Of a stretch of 60,000 nucleotides of DNA, positions 52,690 through 60,000 are shown one piece after another (the first letter of the stretch is position 1; every line of letters begins with the position of its first letter). A program made the translations under genes and the position numbers. Source of the stretch: Strigamia acuminata. Its lineage: Eukaryota; Arthropoda; Chilopoda; Geophilomorpha; Linotaeniidae. The notes beneath the pieces were generated by a model. That model did not search any database, had not been told where the DNA came from, and saw only the letters and a program-made list of their open reading frames with translations. The stretch is taken from assembly GCA_949358305.1 (NCBI GenBank), contig OX442314.1:64429369-64489368 (forward strand), given 5' to 3'.

Positions 52690-53640
52690 TGGTTGGCCTT
52701 TATTGTCGTTGTCTAGGGGTATGGGGAATCCCGCTACCCGTTGCAGGGGTGCTCGAAGGCACGCCGCACCGGCAACCGGCCCGTCACACACTGGGCATGA
52801 GTCCAATGTGTGACGTGGTCGGTTCAACATTACATTCATGCTGTACTTACCTACAGCCCGCAGTGACCACTCATGGAGGCTGTATCGGGTGGAGAACCCA
52901 GATACTGAGCATCGCTGTGGTGAATGGGAAGGAGATGCAGAGTCCTCACAGCCGGGACAGACTTGTCCCCTCGATGACTACCACTGGAACTCTAACCACA
53001 CGACCGTCCTGGTCGGTGTCCGCACACTCACTACATCTCCTCCCACACCACTCCGCTCCCTCCTTCCCCCGGGCTAGATCACTTTCCCCAATCAGGGGGT
53101 GATCTTGGGGCCGCACGGTGGTGTGTGGCAGTGACGTGGGTCACCCCAGGTGGCCAAACGGTCACATCTCCCCCCCCAACGAAAGGCGAGAAAACAGGGG
53201 CCACACACAACACCGCCGGAGTCACGCGAACCGAGGCAAGCACAACACTAGACTTCCGTGCCGGATGAGGCTCGGCGCTGCTTGCCCGAAAGCCACAGCA
53301 CCGGCGCGCATCGAGCTAACGTTCGGAGCCGTTGGTCTGGAGACCACAGCACCGTCCGTCCCTGATGGTAACGCACGGGATAACAGAACGTACCCAAGCC
53401 TAGACTGGCCGAAAACAAAATTAACTATTGCGAAATAATACAACTATAAAAATAATTCACCGGGTCAGAGCGTAACAGACCCGAGACAAAAAAATAAAAC
53501 TAATGCATGATAAAAAAAAACAAGGATGGGAGAGGGTGGTCAGTCCTCTAAATCAAAACTTTTACGCTAAACAAATCAACTTATAAAACAAGGGATTAAT
53601 TAAAACGTATTATACAAAAAACTACCAGCCGGGGCCTGAC
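52690..53640 (-). other. GC-rich region, probably 3' part of a minus-strand transcript
   Basis: The base composition changes sharply from the AT-rich DNA to the left. On the minus strand there are a donor-like CTGTAG-GTAAGT near 52847 and an AATAAA near 52704-52699. A CPVC-bearing frame (52627-52839) is too short to interpret. A run of eight C at 53170 precedes further GC-rich noncoding DNA. Confidence 0.35.
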
Positions 53641-53657
53641 CTAGACCCACGGGCCGG

Positions 53658-53682
53658 GAGGTTCTCGCGGACGAGAAACCTC
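53658..53682. other. Stem-loop GAGGTTCTCG-CGGA-CGAGAAACCTC
   Basis: Ten paired bases with one bulged base around CGGA, about 210 bases beyond the stop of the minus-strand proline-rich ORF. It could be a 3' UTR structure. Confidence 0.45.
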
Positions 53683-53894
53683 AGATGGCTTCTTCCCCTT
53701 GGTGATCGCTCACGGGAGTGACGCGGCGTCGGAGACGCACGAGGCGCATCCCTCTCGTGGTTAAACATCCGTGCCTCACCGGTATCAGCGGGATCCTAGG
53801 GAAACAGAAAACAAAAAAAAATAATAACCAGACCGAAACGGTCCTTTGTCTGTACCAATATTGGCACACCGCCGGGGTAGCAACCAAGGCCTTT

Positions 53895-56021
53895 TCAGGG
53901 ACCTGACGCACCCTTCGGTGGCTGCTCCGCGTGCGGGATCTTTTGTGAGACCTCGTCACTGAGGATTATCACCTCCTGGGACTCGAAAAGGGGCGGGGAG
54001 ATGCTCTCCGCCTCTCTGGTTGACAAGCGCGGCTCGGGGAGCGGGCCCAACGTGGCTCTCTCCCCCGTCATTGCTGCTGACGTAGTAGCCGTCGTGGCGG
54101 CGCGAGTACGTCTGGCTTTCCTTCCCTTCTTACGACGGCAATGGCGAGGTCTACCCGGCGTCCTCGGGATGTCATCCGGAATGTCGCTTTCCGCCGACGG
54201 TGGAGAAGGGGGCATGGTCGCATAAGCTCCTGCTCCCGACTCTTCCATCGGTTGTGTCGCCTGGGTCCCCCGGAGTCCTGGGCTACCGACTTCTGGTGAC
54301 AGACCGGTGAAGGATGTGCCAGCATGGTCGGCACGACCTACCGATGGTCGTTCGCCCCAAAGAGGCTCGACCACTGCTTCCATCGTCTCCGCTTCAGCCG
54401 CCAGATCGGCCGGTGAGGGCGTGGTCTTTGCCGCCGGCAAGATCGGCCATCTCTGGACGCTCAAGGGCGGTGGGAGGTGCAGATACCAGCGTCTAACTGG
54501 CTCACCCAGGCATGCCTGTAGAGCCCGCATGATCTCATCCCACCTCTTCAAGCGTGATGCTTCTGGTGCCTCAGCCGGGACCTGGAGGGACATCAGCATC
54601 TTGAGACGCAACACGGCCAGTGCGTCCGCCGTCCGGGCCTCGTCTCCGGAAGCGGCGACCAGCGCGATGTGCAGACTCCTCCATCTGTTCAGTTCGGCTA
54701 TCCATAGGTTCATTACCTCGGGAGACACCGCGGCCAAGCGCGGCACTCCCTTGACAATGCCCTCCCTCGTCACGTACGGGGTACCCTGTGGTTCCCACCG
54801 GATTGCTGGCAACAGGTTACACTGATCCGGTTCCAGTGTCGTTGCCGCATCGTAGGTCAGGGGAGGCGAAACCGTTGCCGGTCTCCCACTTCCCTGTGCT
54901 GGTGGGTCTTGGGACAGGGGAGGCGAGACCGTTGCCGGTCTCCCACTTCCCTGTGCTGGTGGGTCCCGGGACAGGGAAGGCGAGACCGTTGCCGGTCTCC
55001 CACTTCCCCGCCCATTCACAGGTGACATGGCGTTAGCACCCGTTTGCTGGTTATCCCCGGTGCCCATGGGAAGGGGCGTCATTGGTCCACGTCTCGGTGC
55101 CTGCCCCGTTCCCATGGTGTGGGATTGGGCAGGAGGTGTGGTAGTTCGCTCCGTCTCCATTGGTTGGTCGTCCTGGGCGACGGTGCCGTCGGAATCCGCC
55201 GACTCGACGTCGGGACCGTTGTCGACCTGCGTTGAGACCGCCACGGCCTCCAACTCTGCTTCCGCCAATGCCCGACGTCGTTCCGCCGCTGCACGGGCTT
55301 TCCTCGCGTTCTCCTTGATGCGGTTCCGCAGGTGCTTGGACTGGAACCGCTCCTGGGCGAGCGTGGCGCTGGGCAGCCGCTTCCGCCAGTCTGCCATGGC
55401 GACTCGCAGCTTTTTCTCCTCCACCGCCGTCCACTTACTGGGTGGCGGAGAAGTCCGCTGACGCTTCGGGGCGGGCTGCGACAGCCCTGTCGCCGCTGCG
55501 TCGCGCGGGCTCGGCCGTGGGACCGTTGGACGATTGGAACGAGAGGGACCAGGTTGGGGGTTGGAGAAATCCACCACCGGTCCATCCATGCACGGGGGAA
55601 CATCCCGGGAAAATCCCCAAGGCGTCCAGGCGGGCGTCCCAACTGGGGGTGCTCGCCCAAGTAACCGTCGACCGGCGCGAACGGTCTCCACCCGGGCGGG
55701 ACTGGTGTCGCTCGAACCATCGCTGCAAAGGGCGCGACGCATGAACGATGCCATGGCCCATGCAGTTCTGGCACGGTGACTCCCGCGTGTTCGGCTGCAC
55801 GATCCACTTCTGTCCCAGGCAGATGGGGCAGGTGCTCCACCAGTCCCACCTCCGGCTCTCGCGGTCTCCCGAATGTCTCTACAACAGAAGCAATCAAAGA
55901 AAATTAATGCCACTGAATAAAAACAAAGTGTGATCGCAAGGAACAATGATAGATAGTGAAGTGAAACAATGACACGAGAGCGCGGTAAAAACCTGCTTCC
56001 CGGTGTCGAGTCAGTGAGCAT
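53895..56021 (-). CDS. Proline-rich ORF of unknown function
   Basis: A 708-codon GC-rich frame. A Myb/SANT-like segment, SKWTAVEEKKLRVAMADWRKRL, is followed by basic RIKENARKARAAAERR. Three 57-bp repeats encode the 19-residue GSGRPATVSPPLSQDPPAQ block (54865-55035). A more ordered C-terminal region (LWIAELNRWRSL...RRWYLHLPP) precedes a basic KKGRKARRTRAA stretch and the stop. The hydrophobic stretch near the N-terminus is encoded by a likely intron (55990-55887, CAG-GTTTTT...TTGTAG), so it should not be read as a membrane anchor. All three minus frames are open between about 55450 and 55880; one carries CPIC and CQNCMGHG. It could be a host gene or a Gag-like ORF. Confidence 0.55.
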   Translation of the reverse strand: MLTDSTPGSRFLPRSRVIVSLHYLSLFLAITLCFYSVALIFFDCFCCRDIRETARAGGGTGGAPAPSAWDRSGSCSRTRGSHRARTAWAMASFMRRALCSDGSSDTSPARVETVRAGRRLLGRAPPVGTPAWTPWGFSRDVPPCMDGPVVDFSNPQPGPSRSNRPTVPRPSPRDAAATGLSQPAPKRQRTSPPPSKWTAVEEKKLRVAMADWRKRLPSATLAQERFQSKHLRNRIKENARKARAAAERRRALAEAELEAVAVSTQVDNGPDVESADSDGTVAQDDQPMETERTTTPPAQSHTMGTGQAPRRGPMTPLPMGTGDNQQTGANAMSPVNGRGSGRPATVSPSLSRDPPAQGSGRPATVSPPLSQDPPAQGSGRPATVSPPLTYDAATTLEPDQCNLLPAIRWEPQGTPYVTREGIVKGVPRLAAVSPEVMNLWIAELNRWRSLHIALVAASGDEARTADALAVLRLKMLMSLQVPAEAPEASRLKRWDEIMRALQACLGEPVRRWYLHLPPPLSVQRWPILPAAKTTPSPADLAAEAETMEAVVEPLWGERPSVGRADHAGTSFTGLSPEVGSPGLRGTQATQPMEESGAGAYATMPPSPPSAESDIPDDIPRTPGRPRHCRRKKGRKARRTRAATTATTSAAMTGERATLGPLPEPRLSTREAESISPPLFESQEVIILSDEVSQKIPHAEQPPKGASGP

Positions 56022-56047
56022 GCGCCATAGTGCATTACGTCACCGGT

Positions 56048-56430
56048 TCACATTATTGGCGAAACTCCGAGCGAGCAGAAGCCCAGCCCCGGTGTTAAGT
56101 CAAATAATGTCTCATCGTAAAAACGTGACTGGTGAAGCAGTTGCACGTTTTCGATGCAATGTTGGGCGGCAGTGCGATGAATGTTTAAACCGCGCGCCGC
56201 CGTTTCTTCCTGGTCACCAAGGAGAAACATAGGATCAATGCCGTTACGGAAATCGCAACTGTCATGGCGGAACGTTCTGACCCAACGTGCCGCCATGAAG
56301 ATGAACATCCGCACGGCCTGGCTCTTAGTGTCCTTGAGTGAGATTGAGGAAACAAATGACAAATAATCCAACACCAGCAACAGACGATCGGCGGGATGGT
56401 CAAAACCGTTCCGCTTGAGCGTTGTTGTGG
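56048..56430 (-). CDS. Possible coding exon upstream of the proline-rich ORF
   Basis: Begins after a good acceptor (TTTTGTGTTGTTTCAG) at 56430 and encodes a plausible globular stretch (KRNGFDHPADRLLLVLDYL, MAARWVRTFRHDS). It reaches a stop at 56048 before any strong donor, so its link to the ORF at 53895-56021 is unresolved. No family recognised. Confidence 0.35.
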
Positions 56431-56829
56431 CTGAAACAACACAAAACGGAGGAAGAGGAGAAATTTAGAAAGGTGGGAAACCAAGCTAGATAAATTAAAC
56501 CCAATCCCCGGAAGAAATGTTCGAAATTTTAAGATTTGAGATGGGGAAGCAGAAGGAGAAAAAGAACAAACTCCCACGCCTCCCGAAATCTCCTAATAAA
56601 CAAGCTATCAAGGAAAAGGAAGCAGAAACTTAACAAAACTTCAAAAAAAAATAATAAAGCAACAAGCTAAGGGAATCAAAGAACTAGTTGGGGTTGGAGG
56701 ATCACACCGCATTGCCGAGGGATTAGAGACTAATCCCCATTGTCGCAGCTGACCCTCCACCGCCCCGTATTGTTTCTGCGGTCTGTGGTCAATGACTGGA
56801 GGGGCGTCGGTAAGCCGACAGTCGCCACC

Positions 56830-56946
56830 ATGTCTGACCACAACCTGGACAACGTGTCTGTGAATACGCAAACCCCTGAGGGACCGCCGCGGTTAGAAAA
56901 CCAGCATCGGTTCCCCAGAAGTTCGCCACCGTTTCCCGCTAACTAA
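56830..56946 (+). CDS. Small ORF with ideal Kozak context, 38 codons
   Basis: GCCACCATGT is a perfect animal start context. The frame encodes MSDHNLDNVSVNTQ and ends PPFPAN. An AATAAA follows near 57036. The opposite strand reads a CPGCG-containing frame over the same bases, so the strand of any real gene here is uncertain. Confidence 0.25.
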   Translation: MSDHNLDNVSVNTQTPEGPPRLENQHRFPRSSPPFPAN

Positions 56947-56949
56947 TGA

Positions 56950-57670
56950 AATGTGTGGGAAACTGATGATGGAATAAGAGAGGAAAAAAAAAAAGAAAAA
57001 ACTTTCCGAGTGGAATTCGAAAAGAAAAAAAAAGAAAATAAATCGCTCATGGAAAGAAGAAAAACAAAACAAAACAAAAAAAAAATTTGGGGAAAAAATG
57101 AAGAGGAAATGATGATCGCGATGGCGAACGAAAAGTGAAACCGATCGCGACCCGAGTGCGATTTGTGAGTGGAAACGAAGAAAATTCTAAGTTTTCTCAC
57201 ACAAGACGTTCGTAATTTCGAGTCAGGAACACAAGGTGAGAAAATCCCACAAGTGTTTCCGTGACCACTCTCGAGATACGACGGGGTTTCGGCGAACCAA
57301 AACCTCCGATCGGACTCCGCTCTAGCCAACGGCGGTTGAACCACCGGTCGCACGGCGATGTGAGTAATTCGAGACGGAACGGGGTGGAGAGGGGTAAGAT
57401 ATGAGTGAGCAGCAACAGATGATGTTAAAAAAAAAAGAACGGACAAAGTCCAAACTCAAAAGTCAGCCTACCTTCATAGTGAAGCGAAAACAATTTTTCG
57501 ACGAGCGAAAAAAAAAACTTCGGCGCAAAAACGAACGGAAAAAACTGATGTTGCTTGAAAGATCACTCAACACAGAATGAGGAAACAGGATGTAAACTAG
57601 GGACCAAGAGCCCTTGGGTTGAAACAATACCCGACCCCTGCCCTGTGATTGGAGATTTAGCTCCCCCTCC
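56950..57670. other. Purine-rich and promoter-like spacer
   Basis: Runs of A and AG (56980-57090) alternate with GC-rich DNA. The minus strand has CCAAT near 57650. No convincing gene is visible; a 167-codon minus frame (56943-57446) is dominated by F and S from poly-T and is rejected. Confidence 0.4.
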
Positions 57671-57674
57671 TCCC

Positions 57675-57680
57675 CTTTAT
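57675..57680 (-). terminator. Polyadenylation signal candidate
   Basis: AATAAA on the minus strand (CCCCAATAAAGGGG), followed by a G-rich run. It lies about 275 bases beyond the stop of the spliced minus-strand gene. Confidence 0.45.
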
Positions 57681-57951
57681 TGGGGCAATCCCAAATATTC
57701 CTGCGAAAAAATATTCTATAGGGATAAAAGATAAGAAAATCGAGGACAGCAAAATTAGTTTATTGCCAGGACAATTTCCTCCAGATGCCCCATGTGTTAG
57801 AATAGTTTAAAGCGCGAAAAACTCGCTTGAAATTCAGCGGCCACGATGTTTCCATCGTCGCCATGGATACGCGTCCACCACGAGGTGTCGTGACGTCATT
57901 TCAGTGACTCGGCCATCCGCACGTGGATTCGTGGTAACACGAAAACACGAA

Positions 57952-58977
57952 TCAACAGCCATCACGGTATCTCAACGGCTTGATTGGTATTCGTTTCCCT
58001 AAAACTGGGCGCCGTGGAGAAATCCTTTTGAGTTTCTTCCGCGCGCGTTTGATTTTAATTTTAATGACTGGAGCGGGCGGAGCTACAGGTGCAGGTGACG
58101 GCGGGTCTGCCGCTGCAGGCTCAGTGACCGCAACAGGTGGGACCGCTTCCACCGCATCCTCAGCTACCGGCCAGGTGGGTGTGGTCTCGGGCGGAATATA
58201 CTGCTTCAAGTTCACAATATTTATCGGACCTTTACATTTCAGCGTAACAGGTGTCGCCACCGTATTGTTGCGAATCAGTTCGAAACAGGAAATGCTTCTC
58301 AAAATATAAAGGAAAGAAAAGATGGTGAAAGTTGAAATAAGTCCGAACTTTTCACTAAAGAAAGAACGAAAGGAAGAAATAAATTAGCTAAGTTTATTTA
58401 CCTGTCAGAAGACAATCGGTTGTCACTCACATGGAAGTTCGAGGAGGTTCTGAAAAGGAGTTCGAGCTTTTAAATAATGGTTCATATCGGAAATTAATTG
58501 CTACAACTTATCTGACTTTGAAGAACTCCCCGGGTCGTGATAAAATCTCTGGAGTCGAGTATGTCTGAAAGGAAAATACGTGTTGGTTAGAATCGAGGTT
58601 TACAGTTTTCATTTGCGTTGATTTATTTACTTACGGATAAATTAAGACGGTTCGCGGGATGGGGTCGAATTCACAAATCTGCCTCAGATGTGGGAATAAC
58701 TGTAAATAAAGGAAGGTTTAAATTAAGAATAATTACGTTACTTGTTAAAGTTATGTTTGACTTTATATATGTGAAATTATTTACCTTAAGTTTGGCTGAA
58801 TCCGGATGCAATTCGGTTCGGGAGTTGCACGAGGCTGTAAATAGATATTAAGTTTTATTTACACTTGTTATTCATTCAAATATTTATGTACCTTATAGTT
58901 ATATCGGTGAAGAACATCTCACGCGGTTGCAAAGTCGGGGAGGCGGAAATCGTACGGCTTGGTTCGGGTGATGGACG
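57952..58977 (-). CDS. Spliced minus-strand gene of unknown function, six frame-consistent exons
   Basis: Exons (high to low): 58977-58923, 58834-58785, 58699-58635, 58564 to about 58517, 58449-58402 and 58297-57952. Boundaries are GT-AG; most are strong (ACTTAAG-GTAAAT, ATCC-GTAAGT, CTGACAG-GTAAAT; acceptors TTTACAG, TTTCAG), but donors at 58922 (GTGAGA) and near 58516 (GTCAGA) are weaker. Joined this way, one frame stays open from the first exon to TGA at 57952, ending in a proline/alanine-rich segment and a basic tail (KIKIKRARKKLKR). It contains KCKGPINIVNLKQYIPPE. No family recognised. The first exon has no usable ATG: the exon before it (59199-59060) carries ATG in phase but also an in-frame TGA four codons before its end. 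Either the true 5' exon differs or the gene is broken. Confidence 0.5.
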
Positions 58978-59059
58978 CTGAAATGGCCAAAAGAAACGCT
59001 CGTTTAAGCTCAAAGACACAAGCAATATGTTGGAAGGAAATACATATGTGCTTACTTAC

Positions 59060-59199
59060 CTGAGCGGTAATTCATGGGATCGCGGGAGAGAAGTAATCCG
59101 CAGCAAAAGGCGATCGTGAGCGACGGCGTTGCATTAGGTCGGCCATTTTCAGTAGTAGAGACCCGGATGAAGCGTGCGGTTGAAGTTTTCCTCGATTAT
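59060..59199 (-). other. Candidate 5' exon with short upstream ORF
   Basis: Bounded by an acceptor (TATTTCAACAG) and a consensus donor (CTCAG-GTAAGTAAG). It contains AAAATGGCC, opening a 24-codon frame rich in arginine (LMQRRRSRSPFA) that stops inside the exon. It could be an untranslated exon with an upstream ORF, or the damaged first coding exon of the gene at 57952-58977. Confidence 0.45.
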
Positions 59200-59215
59200 C
59201 TGTTGAAATAAATAG

Positions 59216-59827
59216 TAATTAGGTTTGATTGTGTAATTTGATGAATTAGTTTAAGTAAATTGTTCACTTTCACTCCTGATTTAATTTCGATGTACGATTA
59301 GACGATTTGCGAGAGATAACAAGACGTGATGGAGCAGTCATACTCGCAAATGACGTCATACACAGAGGAGTTGTATTTTTATCGCTGTTTATATAACTCA
59401 AGTTGTTGTTTGTTAGTTTAAAATATGTTTATATCTCGGATTGCTACTTTCTATGTGATCTGAGAAGTGTATTTAAGTTTGATCATTAGTATTCAATCAT
59501 TTACAATGTTAAATTATACACTTGTGTTAAAAGTGATGATTTTAGGCCAGAAAAGCGCCTGACAACTTCCCCCCTGTTATATTTAATTAGGAAACTTCAT
59601 GTCTTCTATAAATGAAGTTTCTGAGGTATAAATAAGTCATTTAATCAATGTTAGGCTTAAAAAACATAAACCTTGTTTTGTGACACTTGATATTTAATTG
59701 TTGTGCATCTCGTGTCACGTCTCGTCTCATTGTTAAAAGGATTATATTAGACACTTGCGAATAAAAGCTCAAGTTGAATAGTCAACTCTTCTCTCTCTCT
59801 CCATATCTCCTTGCAAAACAACAAAAA
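59216..59827. promoter_or_regulatory. Intergenic region with CRE and TATA elements
   Basis: TGACGTCA is at 59351-59358 and TATATAA near 59390-59397, usable in either direction. A pyrimidine tract TCTTCTCTCTCTCTCC (59787-59802) precedes the ATG at 59828. A purine run on the minus strand near 59565 also resembles a polypurine tract next to TGTCAGGCGC, but no LTR partner is visible. Confidence 0.35.
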
Positions 59828-60000
59828 ATGCTGAAGACCAGGCATAACGACGAGAGTCGATGCGACTCAGATCGGGCGATTTGCACAAGGCAAATAAATG
59901 CTCCGTGCCCGAATCCTATCTTCGGATCGCTGGCGTCGAAATCGACAGGCGATACGAAAAAGTGGTGCCGTGGACCAAAATGCGAGCCAGGGAAGTGTGG
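59828..60000 (+). CDS. Partial ORF at the right edge, cysteine-rich start
   Basis: ATG at 59828 in AAAAAATGC context, open to the window end (57 codons). It starts MLKTRHNDESRCDSD and carries six cysteines, including WCRGPKCEPGKC. No signal peptide and no recognised family. Truncated by the window, so its length and reality cannot be judged. Confidence 0.35.
   Translation, partial: MLKTRHNDESRCDSDRAICTRQINAPCPNPIFGSLASKSTGDTKKWCRGPKCEPGKC

Noticed and set aside
55886-55995. N-terminal membrane anchor of the proline-rich ORF
   Set aside because: The hydrophobic codons lie in a likely intron (CAG-GTTTTT to TTGTAG) whose pyrimidine tract reads as F, L, S and C by chance.
56943-57446. 167-codon minus-strand ORF with hydrophobic phenylalanine-rich end
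   Set aside because: The hydrophobic stretch comes from poly-T/CT tracts; no conserved feature, and the region looks like untranslated or intronic DNA.
59540-59575. Polypurine tract and LTR start (TGTCAGGCGC) on the minus strand
   Set aside because: No second LTR or element domain was found, and the sequence downstream in that direction contains well-formed exons instead.

Overview
The window is a retrotransposon graveyard from a metazoan nuclear genome, most likely an invertebrate. It contains long-terminal-repeat (LTR) elements of all three animal superfamilies (Ty1/copia, Ty3/gypsy, BEL/Pao). Their tRNA primer sites match animal-type initiator tRNA-Met and tRNA-Gln 3' ends, and GT-AG introns are visible at the right edge. 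There is no operon, no ribosome-binding-site logic and no CRISPR. The species cannot be named from this sequence.

Layout. 1-16749 is a repeat domain. A 1.69-kb macrosatellite unit runs in tandem on the right (2842-16749) and in inverted orientation at the left edge (1-1122). Between the arms (1123-2841) lie a 100-bp perfect inverted repeat, a 56-bp palindrome-bearing minisatellite and a 34-bp perfect hairpin. A complete copia element (5717-12867) sits inside one macrosatellite unit, with a TATAC target duplication, identical LTRs and one open Gag-Pol frame. 16750-18829 holds a MITE-like element with degenerate terminal inverted repeats, plus short repeats.

18830-43980 is a three-level nest. 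A copia fragment (copia A) is split by a Ty3/gypsy element (19821-43092, duplication ATATT). The 3' LTR of that gypsy element is split by a BEL/Pao element on the minus strand (BEL1, 32685-42109, duplication CATC). Removing BEL1 restores a 3' LTR of exactly 1750 bp, the same as the 5' LTR. The gypsy element has gag, pol reached through a canonical -1 frameshift signal, and a third, non-envelope ORF with zinc-binding motifs directly behind a splice-acceptor-like sequence. BEL1 is intact in layout but has a frame break and a lost reverse transcriptase catalytic aspartate.

43980-51775 is a second nest: a BEL relative (BEL2), broken by a minus-strand copia (copia B), which is itself broken by a third BEL LTR and an unrelated LTR. 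BEL1 and BEL2 share a frame-conserved leader ORF upstream of gag.

51776-60000 is different: AT-rich spacer, a GC-rich proline-rich ORF of unknown function, a frame-consistent set of small exons on the minus strand (57952-58977) and a truncated ORF at the right edge. These may be host genes or an unrecognised element.
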